A DNA stretch of 64,000 bases from Macrolepiota albuminosa (GCA_027475525.1 JAMWFC010000055.1:1158212-1222211), one strand, 5' to 3'. Numbered from the stretch's first letter, positions 20,579 to 31,719 are shown. The notes: generated by a model not told the origin, from the sequence alone. Program-made: numbers and translations.

Positions 20579-22882
20579 TTAGCGACTTAAGGTAAGTTTC
20601 AACCGGGTCTGAGAGTCTTGGGCTACAGTGAGGACGGCGGGATCGTCGCTAGATCTTAGCGACTTAAGGTAAGTTTCGACCGGGTCAATGGACGTAGCTT
20701 CTTTAGGTGGCGCGGCCTCTTCTTTGATTTCCGACGTGACCGTCTCGGTTATGTACGCGAATCCAGGTAGCGCGTCGTCGCATTCGTCCACCGCCGTTAC
20801 ATTGTTAGCTACGTTCCGTCGAGGGGTTACCGCTGTACGCATCTGATTCCTGACGTCTGGCGCCACACTGCATAGCTCCCCTACCGACATCGTGACTTGA
20901 CTTTTCATAATACGATCGAATACTTGCTTAGATTTTTCTATGTCGTAGATTGGTGCCGTTGGTCGGTAGCCTCCTGCTGGCTTGTCTGGCGCCCCAAAGT
21001 TTCGATTGATAGGCGGAGCGTAGTTACCGGCAAGTCCTGAATACGGGTGTAGTGGCGGTTCCGTGCTAGCTGGTGCTTTGGCCGTATCAGGTGTGTCGTC
21101 GTTGATACTGGAATTCGAAGGCTTTGCAGGTGCTGGATCGGTCGTAGCGCCTGAAGGTCTATAGTCTTTCAACGGTTGCTTGCTCTTTTTAATCTCGACA
21201 CCATCGAAAACCTGATTCTTTAGCGACTTTAGCTCCCTTTCCAACGTCTCAATCCTCTCCTCTCGTGACAACGTCGGTCGCTCGCTAACAGCGTTAAGCT
21301 GGAGTACTTCATGGATTAGCGCCTGTTGTGGAGTTGTTTCTGCCTCCGCTGCGGCCGTACTATTGAGATTGCCCGTCGCTAAGTTCCCAGGGTTACGTCG
21401 GTGCCATTCATCAATTTGCCCCTGGAAGGTTCGGTGCTCAGGATATAGAGGGATGTTAGCGCCGGAGGGTAGGACTATTTTCCCGTCAGCGCCTCGGCGT
21501 GCTCTTCCTTGGCGCAGGTATTGTTCGAGGATAGCGCAGCGTCCGCGAGTCATCGTATGTCCTGCCTCACCACAGAAGTGACAAGGGCCGGATTGCATAT
21601 TACCTCGTGGCGCATTAAGGCTAGTCGAGATTAACGTTTCCAATTTGCTCATAACGTTTGCGACAGCCGTGTTGACTGCGTTTTCCAGGTCCTCCTTCTT
21701 GACAAAACCTCCCTGATTGTTAGTTGCGCTAGGTGCGGGCGCCGCAACAGGTGGCGCCTTTCCTCCGTTATCAGTGCTAGAAGGTCGCTGGAAGGGGATG
21801 CCAGTATCCGTGCCTTTCAGTATCCATTTACCTGCTTCAAAGACGTCTTCTATATCGTAGGGTTCCTCAGGATGGTGGTCGGACTTAAGAATTTCTAAGC
21901 GACGAGCTATACGAGTCCAAAGTGATGTTGGAATGCCTTGTTGAAACAAGCGCCGTTCCTCGTTCCTGTAGAGTTTGCCATTCTGTACTAGCCATCTTGC
22001 AATTCGCTGGAAGTCTCGATAATAAGTAGATAGCGTGCCTAGTGTATAAATGCCCGTTGCGAAGGTATCCTGTACCAGTTTCTGGATTTCAAGGACGGTA
22101 TAGCGCGTGGATTCTTCAGCGCCAGGGTACAGTTTAATGATCGCCTTTTTCCATTCCTCGTAGGTAAACGACCTTGGCACCGCCTCTCGTGTTAATCCTT
22201 GAAACTCATCCAGTCCCGTCCAGGATTCCGCGGTATCGTAGGAAACGTATCTGGCGGCGTATTCTTTCATTTGTGTGTTGTCGGTGACTCGGCAGTCGCG
22301 TAATAAATATTCCAATTCTCGGAAATACTGTGTTAGCTCGCGAGGTTTCGTCTCATCCCATTTTGGCGACGAGAACGTAATAAATATTCCAATTCTCGGA
22401 AATACTGTGTTAGCTCGCGAGGTTTCGTCTCATCCCATTTTGGCGACGAGAAGTGGTTTCTTGGCGGCATACGCGGTGTGTTTGCCTGCTCCATACTAGC
22501 TGGCGTCGACGTCGTGGTGGGAATAGTAGTGTTAGTGGTAGTTTCGCTTGGCGTGGTTGTAGTCGGTACTGGCTCGGTAATTCTGAGTCGCTAGGTTCTG
22601 GCGATAATGACCTAGACAGCTCTTCCAAAGGAGTAAGCGGTGTATGGTTTTCGGTAATTCTGAGTCGCTAGGTTCTGGCGATAATGACCTAGACAGCTCT
22701 TCCAAAGGAGTAAGCGGTGTATGGTTTTCACCTGCTAAGTATTCGAACGGTCGGGAAAATGGGAAGAAGCTTTCAGCCAAGCTATCTGGAGCGGCTTCAA
22801 GCTCCTGATCTAAAGTCTGCCTCGGTAGCGCGCCTGGTAAGTGTGGTGACTCAGTTAAGGTTTGTTCAAACGCGCTCTCCAA
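20579..22882 (-). CDS. gag of element III
   Basis: This is the capsid/nucleocapsid protein. The likely start is MESAFEQTL at 22,882; the retrotransposon gag capsid part includes TYYRDFQRIARWL and FQQGIPTSLWTRIARRLE. A single zinc knuckle, CHFCGEAGHTMTRGRC (C-X2-C-X4-H-X5-C), follows. After it come a coiled-coil stretch around RIETLERELKSLKNQV and a Pro/Ala-rich region. Joins at 22,574 and 22,301 split the N-terminal third into pieces and another at 20,533 disturbs the end. Without them gag is one frame of roughly 700 codons. Confidence 0.85.
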
Positions 22883-22943
22883 TAGGAGGCGGCGCTGTCG
22901 CTGGGCTCGAGTTTCCGGCGGAATTCTGCCTCAATAGAACCCC

Positions 22944-22961
22944 TCGCGGTGGGCTCCAAAA
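22944..22961 (-). promoter_or_regulatory. Possible primer-binding site of element III
   Basis: Two or three bases after the minus-strand end of the 5' LTR (...CATCA) comes TGGAGCCCACCGCGAGG, which starts with the TGG expected for pairing with the CCA end of a tRNA. I cannot name the tRNA. Confidence 0.4.
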
Positions 22962-24156
22962 TGATGACGCCAACTGTGGTTGGGTGCGCTGGACGTATAC
23001 GCAGTACAACGCCGTCTCCAGCGCCTGGCGTACGGGTTTGTGAGGAGTCCCGGCAGGGTCCCGGTGTGCTCGAGCAGAGGTGATAGGGCGATGCGCTAGA
23101 CGATAGCGCCTCGGATGCTACCTAGCAAGTGGTAAGCGTCGTAGTTTAGGAGAAGTTATAGGAAAGAAACGAATAGCGCAGCGTAGCGTGCCCGTAGGTG
23201 GCACCGTAAACGACGAAGACGAGATAGACGAAGCTAGGGAAAGAAACGAATAGCGCAGCGTAGCGTGCCCGTAGGTGGCACCGTAAACGACGAAGACGAG
23301 ATAGACGAAGCTAGCGCCGAACTTGGTGGCAAAGTCAGGCAACGCTAGCGCGATTTGAACGCTAAGTGTAACTGGGTGCTCAAGGGTTACGATTCGTTGT
23401 TATATACATGGCAAGTAGCTAGTTTTTATACTATGCGCTACATTATTTCCAAAATAAGTCGGGTTACGATTCGTTGTTATATACATGGCAAGTAGCTAGT
23501 TTTTATACTATGCGCTACATTATTTCCAAAATAAGTCCATTGACGGCGCTACCAATTAGCGCCTCTCTTCGTGACTGTAGCTAACGGCCACCTGTCAACG
23601 GCGACCTGCAGCACATGGGTGACGGCGACCAACGGCGACTCTAAAACTACTTAGAAGTGGTACGAGTTTGCTCACTTTTTGATGTAATTTAATTGGCCAT
23701 GCCATCCCGGGGTATGGTCGGGGAATCCTCGACAGACGCCGTGAGCGCTAATTCCGGCGCTAAACATTGTACCATCTTTTGATAGATTTAAATGTCGGGT
23801 CTGCGTGTATCCTGTCTCGTCGTCATTGATTCTTTTAGACTTCTGATTGAGGTGCCTCGGTGATTGACAGCGCCAATTGCTAACTCCTTCCAGTACTGAT
23901 CGGGGTTTGGTCAGAGTCCCCTCCCGCCGTTATGCTAGCGCTATGAGTCCTGAGTCTTCTTGGTCTTCAAAGTAACTGAGTGGAGTGCGCTGAGGGGCTG
24001 ATACTGGTGATTGAGATGAATGGATAAGTCTTGCCATAGAGCGCCCGCGCTAGGGCTGCTCTGTACCCAAGGCTGGTCGCTAGAGCCTTTAGTGTGTCAA
24101 GTGTTGGTCGGCCTATAATGTCCCTTGATGCGCTCAGTCCGAGTAGAAGCCTATCA
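22962..24156 (-). repeat. 5' LTR of element III (family 2)
   Basis: On the minus strand it starts TGATAGGCTTC and ends GGCGTCATCA. Its outer 800 bp match the fragment at 1-728. The TATAAAA box (complement at about 23,424-23,430) faces gag. Two join duplications (23,161 and 23,384) inflate it from about 1,041 to 1,195 bp. Both ends share their first and last 7-10 bases with LTR family 1, although the interiors differ. Confidence 0.85.
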
Positions 24157-24188
24157 GCGCCCGCCCCCAGGCCCAACTCAGCGCCGCC

Positions 24189-24503
24189 GTGGCCGCCCAC
24201 GACCCGGGCGATGCGCCAAGCCCCGAGGAACCCCCGGAAGACCCCGAAGACCTCGACTTCGACGACGAACGGGACGAGGAGGCCCTCCGGGCCAACCGGC
24301 TTCAAAAGAAGGGACGACCCTGGATCGAAGTCCCGATGGATGTGCAGGAACGACGGAGAAGGGAGGGTGTCTGCATACTCTGTGGTGAGAAAGACCATTT
24401 CATCTCCGAGTGCCCCAAACGACAGGTCATGGGACGTGCCACCTGGACCTTCGAAGGGGAGGACGCCACCTACGAGTATTCGGAAAACGACCCAGCAATT
24501 TAG
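24189..24503 (+). pseudogene. gag C-terminal fragment with zinc knuckle
   Basis: A 104-residue frame has an acidic stretch (DPEDLDFDDERDEEA) and a CCHC knuckle CILCGEKDHFISEC (C-X2-C-X4-H-X4-C), typical of the end of Gag in Ty3/gypsy elements. It is unlike the gag at 22.9-20.6 kb. The stop codon is only six bases from the TGATAGG of the LTR at 24,510, with no pol and no clear purine tract between. The upstream part is cut by LTR 22,962-24,156. It may be what remains of element II, or that element may have carried gag only. Confidence 0.6.
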
Positions 24504-24509
24504 ACCCGG

Positions 24510-25537
24510 TGATAGGACCCTATACAAGCTAGGCGCATCAACGGCAGGCTCGGCACCAGCTCCGGAAACCTTGCCGCACTCGTTCCGAACTTAGCGCACG
24601 CGTTCTACCTATTTTAAGCCATTTCTGATGGCCACGCACGGCAAGAAGCAGATCCAATCAGTGATAGCGCCGATCGGCAGACAGAATGACAACTGACAGA
24701 TGGCATCAGTCACTGACGACAGCGCTTAGCAAGAAGCCTGATGATCTATCAAAAACTGATGGACAGCTTGGCGTTTGACCTTGGCGTCTGACACCGCTTA
24801 GCGTCTCGATTTGGCACCTGACATCGCTTAGGTACTCTGACGGACAGAAGGGTGATGGAGTGATGGTTTAGCTTCGCGATCTGTCGCCTGGCGTCGCTAA
24901 GGCTCTTGAATGGACGGTAGGGATCTGAAACCGTTGGAGCTACCCTTTGAAATTTTCCAGTTTACCGCACTCTGGCGTCATTAGCCACTGGCGACGGCGA
25001 ACTCATTGTAGTATAAAAGTACTTACCGACTTGTACATATATCAGAGAACAATAGACCAGAGTTTACTACTCCCCTTTCCTCAGTCTCCCTTACGCTCAA
25101 GAGCTCATTTACGCTACGTCAGAGAACAATAGACCAGAGTTTACTACTCCCCTTTCCTCAGTCTCCCTTACGCTCAAGAGCTCATTTACGCTACGGTCAG
25201 CAACGTCGAACTCATCGGCAGTTACAGACGCTCGCCAACACTCGACACACTCGTGCCTTGCAACTACGGCAGGCATTATCGACGCTTAGACTTCGCTAAG
25301 CTTATCGTGCTCTTGCCGCTTACCTTTGCCGTGTTCACTTACCGCTTCTTCCCTAGGCGCTTTACCTTAGCGCTTGACACTTGCCGACCCCGTTACCGAC
25401 TTTTACCCATTTTCACAGGCGCGTTCTCTGGGACCTGCCCGGGACTCCTCACATCACTTTTTGCACGCCCAACGCAAACTCTTGGTACGGTAACATTATT
25501 GTTACATTTGTTACTAACCAAACTTTGGGCGTCATCA
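24510..25537 (+). repeat. 3' LTR of element II (family 1)
   Basis: It starts TGATAGGACCCTATAC and ends GGGCGTCATCA, with TATAAAA at 25,012-25,018. It is closely similar to 6,313-7,330, with scattered differences. It includes a 77-bp join duplication from 25,042. It is followed by GCGA, the 4-bp duplication also found before the LTR at 10,335. Confidence 0.88.
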
Positions 25538-25541
25538 GCGA

Positions 25542-27560
25542 GCTTCCACCAGTCTTCGAATTGTTGTTGGCTGACCTCGTGAGGAGACTTGCGTGGTACG
25601 TCGTCCACTTCTTTGCATTCTCTGGGGTTGAAAAACTGGTTTGGTCTGGGACGACCATCGTCCCGACTGTAGGATTCATCGAAGTTAATGACCCACTTGG
25701 CAATTGGGTGAGGAATTGGGATGGCGGGTAACAGGAGGTTTCTTGGAGGGTACTGGCCCCTGGAGGGTCCGTCTGCGGGGTTGAACTCGCTGGGGATGTA
25801 ACGGGTGCAGATGCTGAGTTCACGTTGTGAGCAAGTCTCGTGAACTTGTTTGAAGACCTCGTTAATTCTTTTATTGCGGCTTCTTCCCGTCCACCATCCT
25901 TCAATGACGCCAGTATTGTCTCCGAACACCTTATATCTCCCTGAGCTGGCTCGCGTGCGGGCAATGGAGGCCACCAGGAAGTAGAACCCCACTGCTTCAG
26001 CCCAGCCGATGTCTCGGCCGTCGTTTTTCCAGCCAGGGAGGAGCCGCCAGCCTCGCCACTCCTGACCAATGGTAATTCCGATACCGGTTGAGGAGCTGGC
26101 GTCTGAGAAGGCCTGTATGTCGATGTAGGGCTCTGGCTCCAGAATTGGTCTCTCCAGCGGCTGACAAAGTACTCGCTCCAGAGCAAGTCATCTGCTGTGC
26201 CTCTCGGCGGAGTTCTCGGCATGAAAGGACAGTTATTGAAGATTCCCATGAAGGCCTCCAAGCAGGTAAGGAAAGCCCGTCCTCTAGGAATGATGTAACA
26301 AGAGTGGAGAAGTTTTCCATAGAGTTTTTGGGCCTCTTCGAGAGTGTGTGTCTTGGACTTTTCCCAGTCTGCAATTGCTTGCAAATACTTGCCTCTCTTC
26401 TCTTTGGACATGCTGACGCAGCGTCGTTGGATGTCCCAAATGAAACCGATGTAGGGTACAGCGTCTCCGAATGGGATGTCTTTTGACTTTTCCCAGGGTA
26501 TGCCCAATTCTTCAGAGAGTGCATCGAGATCTTGCATAGCATAAGAGTATTGAGAATCGATGTCAGATCTGGGAGAGGAGGAGGACAGATCGAGAACTGG
26601 AAAGGCCATGTCTTCGTCATATTCCTCCAGATTGTCATCATGATCCTTTTTTCCATCAAACCAGATTCTTCCCCCTCTGTGACATCTTCCTCCTTCTTGG
26701 AGAATAGTGTCGTGCCAGGTTTGTCGATCGGAGTTGTAGCTTTTAATCCTATCTCTGCGGATGCGGAAGAATATGTGATCGTCGACCCACTTAGACACTG
26801 GTCCCAGGCCGTTTGCCCGGAAAATGTGCACGCCAGCGTCCCCAACAATCCCGTAGCAGCTGCAACCAGAGCCCAGCCCAAAACAATCCATAGTGTCAAT
26901 AGCGAAAGAATCTGGGTCACGTAGTCGAATGACCAGACCAGGCCACTGTGATGGGATAATGGGGATAGTTCTATACGCTTCTTTGACGTCTCGGACGGCG
27001 GCTTGAGAACCGGGAGGCAGCTGCGAAATAAGGAGATAAATGCTGTTGAAAGTCCCCCAAGTACAGGGAAAACTGGCAGAGTCGATAACACTATTGATCG
27101 AGTGGGCGTGGCAAGACTTTGAGGAGGAGTGTGGGAAAGAAAGGTCTTGAATAAGGTGGAATTTCCCTGGTTTGTTCGGTTTAGCAATAATGCGGAGAGG
27201 GGAAGTCTGGAAAGGACCGATGATATCCTCGACCTGTTGTTGGCTAAACGGTCCCAGGTATCGGCCTTTAACAAACTCAACCTCTGCAATGCTATCGAAC
27301 TCTGAGGCCAGGGCATCAATTGATGGCTTGTTGGGAGGAGTGAAAGTATGTGATATGCATGGTATTCCGGCGTCAAAACCAAACTGCAGGCGCTGGGCCA
27401 GATCGGGGAAAAGATGAGCTGCATCTGCCTTGTTGATCTCTCGCTCCCAGATGGGAGGCTTGTAAGGAGATGCAAATTTAAAGCTTTTGAGCAAGAGAGC
27501 ATTTTTGAGCTCCGTGATCTTTCTTCCCACAGCCGGAGCACTCGTGTTTGTGGTCGTGCG
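25542..27560 (-). pseudogene. Ngaro reverse transcriptase and RNase H
   Basis: The RT frame enters from about 27,560 (open further up, overlapping gag) with KPNKPGKFHLIQDLSFPH and the catalytic box KWVDDHIFF near 26.78 kb. RNase H is in another frame from about 26.1 kb, with FGDNTGVIEGWW and the late box YIPSEFNPADGPSRG, the latter typical of DIRS/Ngaro RNase H. The change of frame near 26.1 kb means either a real frameshift or decay. The RNase H frame reaches the insertion point of element II (FEDWWKLA) and is interrupted there. Confidence 0.85.
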
Positions 27561-29162
27561 ACTGTATGGTGCAACCTCGGGGCTTCTGCCAGTCGGTACA
27601 AAGTTCTTTGCCCTCTGGGTTGACCAGTCTTCCGCTCTTGTTTCGGGAAACGTAGGCTCTCTGACCATTCCACAGATCTCGGGCACTGCAGTGCCAGATG
27701 TCGTGGGTGTGGCGACCGAGACATACCGCGCAGGCCGCATTGGTCGGACCAGAGGTGCCTGAGGATGAGCCTGCGCGGTGCGGAAAATACTCGCTGGATT
27801 TGCCACTCTTCTTTTGCCTGGAGTTTCGCGAATACAAAGAGTCGCTGTCTCGGGAAGGGGAAGGGGAGCGTTTTCTCTTTCCCTTGCTGTTTGAAGCTAA
27901 TGACGACGCTTCATTTTTTAGAGCAGCGAGGTCTTATGCGAGGAATTACGCAGCGATAAGGCGATGTATAGCGCGTGCAGGAATTAATGCAGAATAAAGC
28001 CAATGGGGCGTCCGTGATAAAGGATCACCAGCCATTGTATTCCCACGTAAAGCAAATAAAGCAAGGGAGGGAGCCAAGATAATGCGGGCGTCCCGGTATA
28101 AGGCAGGTAATAAAGCAATTATAGCGCCGCATGCCAGTAGAGGCATAGCGAAGTTAAGCGTGTTGTAAAAGCAAGTGAGGAAGATTAAGGCAGTGAGGTA
28201 GAGAAGGAATGGCGACGAGAGATATTGATTAACATGAGCTCCAAGATTCAATTGGAAAAAAAGGAGAACTCACCGCTCATTAGCGCACTCCGTTTAGAGT
28301 CATAAATTTGGTCTTTTAATGTGCGCAGAACCTTGTCGTCTATGAGGCCGATATCAAAAATCCCTACTTTTGGTGGGTTCTTGATCTGCCTATGCCATTC
28401 TCTCCTGACCCAGGCTTGGTACAGAATCAGCACTTTCAAGCCCTCGGGCCCGTCGTTACGCAACTTATGGTTAGTCAAACGGAAGAAAAACGCATGCATG
28501 GCATCGATCATGTTGACGGGCCAGTTTTCTTGAACTATGTGCTCGAGGAAATTAGTGGAGGCTACGCAGACCTGGTCCCAAGCAAGGTCCTCGTCCTGCA
28601 GGGCTTTACCTTTTGAAGCCTTAAAGTTAATCACTGGCTTGAGGGAGAGGACGTCATCCTCTTTGGCCAGGGTGAAGATCTCGCTCGAGGACACTGACTC
28701 GTTTTTTGCGGCTTCAGCTCTACCATCTGGAGTGAAGTAACTTAACTCAATATATTCGCGCTCCCTCAATTTCTTTATAGCGAAGCGCGCGGGAGGATAT
28801 TCGATAACATCGGGAACGGGCATTCCTGCTACTAAATTCGGAGGCCTTTCCCCGATCTCAGGGGAGTGTTCTCTCGAATGCCTGGATGGAAGCGTAACAT
28901 CGTCCACCGCCTGCCCTGGCGGGTCTCCTCTGCTGGGGGGGCGGTTCACTCTGCCCGCGGCTTCTCTCTCTTCCCGCTCAGTTTCCCAGATAGCTTTCCT
29001 GCGATCTAATGCCACCAACCACAGGTTGAGTAATGCATCAGCGGCTTGCTCGTCAGACATTCCTTCTCTGCCGTGAGCGAAGGCCTCTCTGGTGAATCTG
29101 TGGTCTTCTGTTCTGAAATCTGGGGCTACCTCAGAATGAGGATCAACCGTGAGTGTAATCAT
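27478..29162 (-). CDS. Ngaro gag, two exons
   Basis: Exon 1 (29,162-28,273) codes for an acidic, helical N-terminal region. The donor GTGAGT lies at 28,272. Exon 2 starts at 27,896 after TCATTAG and joins in frame to give ALMSASNSKGKRKR, a basic stretch, then zinc-binding motifs: CAVCLGRHTHDIWHC, and near the end CSGCGKKDHGAQKC, with a further Cys/His set before it. The total is about 436 residues. The stop at 27,478 lies within the upstream part of the RT frame, so Gag and Pol overlap. The 376-nt intron is long for this genome. Confidence 0.75.
27897..28272 (-). other. Predicted intron in Ngaro gag
   Basis: GTGAGT ... CATTAG boundaries, and the exon phases join without a frame break. The 376-nt intron holds an open frame of 101 codons rich in hydrophobic residues, with no recognised domain. 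Confidence 0.6.
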
Positions 29163-29207
29163 GAATCAAACACTTGGAGTGACTTAAGAAGAGAAAACTA
29201 CGATAAG

Positions 29208-29367
29208 AAAAAACAATTCTGAAACGGAACGAGTATTAGAAGACGGTGAAAAATTATGGCGAGTGGCCGTCACAGAGGAAAAGCTGATTCTTGTGACTGC
29301 ACAGCCACCACAGTCAAAGACCACACCCTGTCCCTCCCTCGCACCCTCGTGACGTTCAGGCCAACCC
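29208..29367 (-). repeat. Ngaro split direct repeat A1
   Basis: 160 bp nearly identical to 8,627-8,785. Position 29,367 is the 5' terminus of the Ngaro-type element on the minus strand and the border between the transposon block and host genes. Confidence 0.78.
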
Positions 29368-29941
29368 ACTAAGAGTTGACCTGACCCTGGAGGGCAACGG
29401 TAGACAAGGCAAATTTGACTTTGGGTTTGTCCTATGTCGCAAGACCCCCAAACAAGTTCCGGACCGATTTCAATTCCCTTCGATTCATGAATCTAGCTTT
29501 GCTGACATATGCATCCCGGTCTCTTGGAAATCAGTTACTCTGAATTTCGAATCTGATAACTTCCTTTGGAAAGTATCGTGTCTATGTAACAGCTCCTACC
29601 TATCTTGGCATGATTACAGTCATTTCAGTTCAGCTCGGGACTAATGCTTGTAGAAGATTGCAGAAAATGCCGACTATGTGACTCCTGACTGGCTTAATTG
29701 GTCTGGATGAAGCCGAAGCTACCTTATTGACTGACATCCATGACTTTCGGATTCCCTAAAGTAGATGCTGCGATCGGAACAGAATTTGATTAGCTGTCAG
29801 GCTCACGCCAGGGCTAAATGAGCTTTCCGTCATGTGGATGGTTCTGGATCTGTACATCCGTTCGCTGATGACATATTCTAACGGTCACAGACACAAAAAG
29901 CAAAGCCATCTTTCTTGGCTTCCGTCTTGGACTCTACTATC
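29368..29941. other. Intergenic region
   Basis: I see no coding or RNA feature here. It separates the transposon block from the first host gene and probably contains that gene's promoter. Confidence 0.5.
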
Positions 29942-31719
29942 ATGGAGTTCGATGTCTCCGGAAAAATCCAGGCTGGTTGGGTCCGAGATGCCTACAGTGA
30001 GTACTAACCACCAAACTTGCTTGGTAGAACAGACTCGTCATTCTCCAGTAGTTGCGTGTGCTGTACTGGTTGTCTACGAATACCGTGAGTGCCAAGCTCT
30101 CATGGGTTGATTTCATCAATCTTAAAGCTGCATTCAGTCCTTCAACTCGACGCTGAGGCGAGTCAACATATCAATTATAATGTATAAAAAATGATGAACT
30201 TACATCGTAGGTGGAGTTTTTCTGGGTGAGTTAAGTCTGAGTTTTGCAGGCACTCTACCACTGAGCGGTGCTTCTAGAAACAAAGCTGGTCACTAGCGAA
30301 GTGTTTGTTTCTTTGGGTGGGAACTGATTCTTCAATTACGAGTTTTTGGTGTTCGTGGCTCATCTAACGCAGTCGCGATATTACGCATTAGGATATAACA
30401 TGTGCGTTCCAAGTATTCTTACGCTTGATATACCATTCTTTATTCCATTGGTCCAGATCAAATGCTGTTGGTATGTATCTCTAGCTGGATGACTAGGAAT
30501 GGTGTCACCAACCTTTATTCAGCCTTCATGATTGAACATCCTTCGTATGAAGTGAGTATGTCACTACATTTGACAGACCGCTGATGTACTTATGGCAGTC
30601 GGATAGATGTAGGCTAGTTTTCTAAAAAGCGATTCACGTTCCCTCATGCAAGTTGCGCATTGTTGTTTCTTAGGTGTAAGTCATCGGCAGAGGGCATTGG
30701 TGGAAGACGGTTGAATCGTATTATCACTTCTTCATATTGTCAGGCTCCTCATTTTTCCACTGGCAAAACACAGGAGCAAGCTTGCAGGTCATTACGACAC
30801 ATAGTTGGTATCATCCTAACACTATGGTATTTATCCTTCTTACTCCTCTTTTAGTCATCCTCCAACTTAGGCTATATGCCATGTACGGAAACACTCGAAA
30901 GATCCTTTTCCTATTCGTAAAACGTGTCATCTTCCAGGGAGGCCAAAAGGCTGACGAACATGATCAGATATGCATGACACTTGGAGAAGCTTTGACTATG
31001 GGTATAATTTTCGGTTTAACGGAGCAAAAGACAATTGGTGTGTTCCCTTGCCTGTTAGAGGTACTACTCTACTGTGCATGTTATTTACGCTCCGTTCACA
31101 GGCACTAACAACCCTTTACCTGGCGTCTTTATCTGCGCTGACGCTGACCTAGATGGCCGTCACTGGATTGTTTACTATTGGGTGGCGGTCCTCATCATCG
31201 AAAGTATATTATTGTCATTAGCTGTATACAAGGCATGGCAACACCGGAAGTCACAGCACGGTGGCACTCTGATGCAACAGCTAACGAGGGAATCTGTCAT
31301 ATACTTTTTCGCGTTAGTACTTGAACGTAACAGGGTTTGCATTTACTCAACGAAACTGGTCTATTCAGGATATTCTGGATATACCTTGCCAACTTAATCA
31401 TCTGGTATATCAACAGAGTCAGTCGAATTAGTCCGTCCTTCTATCCTCTTACACTTTCATTAACCAGATAACCTTGAATGAACTTGGCACCGCGCCCTCC
31501 TTTGTTCTTTCAAGTATCTTCGCTAACAGGCTGCTCATCTCCGTCCGCTCGTCACGTTATCACGGTACAACCGATGACGATACCTACCATCCATCTGTCC
31601 ACTTTTCGAAGAGTAACCCCTCGCAATTAGACGAAAACCAAACGGCGAACAACGACATTGAGCTTACGACATTGAACGAGCGGACAGGGCATGAACAAAC
31701 CAAACTCCTTGCGCCATAG
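29942..31719 (+). CDS. DUF6533-family multi-pass membrane protein
   Basis: This is a family of seven-helix membrane proteins of unknown role, greatly expanded in mushroom-forming fungi. Splicing from the ATG at 29,942 gives IQAGWVRDAYIVACAVLVVYEY, LQLDAEVEFFW and DIPFFIPLVQIKCCW, the N-terminal DUF6533 helices. The later exons have the diagnostic LVILQLRLYAMYGNTRKIL, a helix near IVYYWVAVLIIESILLSLAVYKAW and the C-terminal SFVLSSIFANRLLISVR with a hydrophilic tail. One intron after the LDAE exon seems to start GC (GCGAGT). The middle exons near 30.3-30.7 kb are less certain. Start and end are well supported by the family pattern; the substrate or ligand is unknown. Confidence 0.75.

Larger units (their letters stand above)
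10702..24156 (-). mobile_element. Ty3/gypsy element III with antisense gene cluster
   Basis: On the minus strand it runs 5' LTR (24,156-22,962), possible primer site, gag (22,882-20,579), protease (20,518-20,111), RT-RNase H (19,650-17,689), integrase (17,657-15,999). Three spliced genes then read the other way (10,779-13,606, 14,261-14,692, 15,052-15,783). The 3' LTR is not seen and must lie in the gap. About 19 join duplications fall inside it, so most frame breaks in gag and pol are artefacts and the element may be fairly young and intact. Confidence 0.8.
10335..25537 (+). mobile_element. Ty3/gypsy element II inserted in the Ngaro element
   Basis: It is bounded by family-1 LTRs in plus orientation, at 10,335 (partial, cut by the gap) and 24,510-25,537, with a matching GCGA at 10,331-10,334 and 25,538-25,541. 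The Ngaro RNase H sequence ends at the right edge and Ngaro sequence resumes at the left edge, so this is an insertion. Most of its own interior is absent or hidden in the gap. What remains is a gag-like fragment before the right LTR and a nested minus-strand gypsy element. Confidence 0.75.
8095..29367 (-). mobile_element. Ngaro/PAT-type tyrosine-recombinase retrotransposon, interrupted
   Basis: On the minus strand the order is repeat A1 (29,367-29,208), gag (29,162-27,478, one intron), RT and RNase H (to 25,542), an inserted gypsy element (10,335-25,537), tyrosine recombinase (10,088 to about 9,130), then repeats B1 (8,985-8,786), A2 (8,785-8,627) and B2 (about 8,290-8,095). Gag, RT-RH and YR with split direct repeats and no long LTRs are the defining traits of Ngaro/PAT-like DIRS-order elements. 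No methyltransferase domain was seen, which favours Ngaro over DIRS1. Stops in the recombinase and a frame change between RT and RH suggest the copy is inactive. Confidence 0.82.

Noticed and set aside
24094..24594. 166-codon plus-strand frame crossing the LTR/gag-fragment border
   Set aside because: It crosses an LTR end and is a shadow of the zinc-knuckle frame at 24,189-24,503.
25997..27724. 575-codon minus-strand frame overlapping the Ngaro RT
   Set aside because: A shifted shadow of RT; the RT motifs (WVDDHIFF and others) are in the overlapping frame and this one has none.
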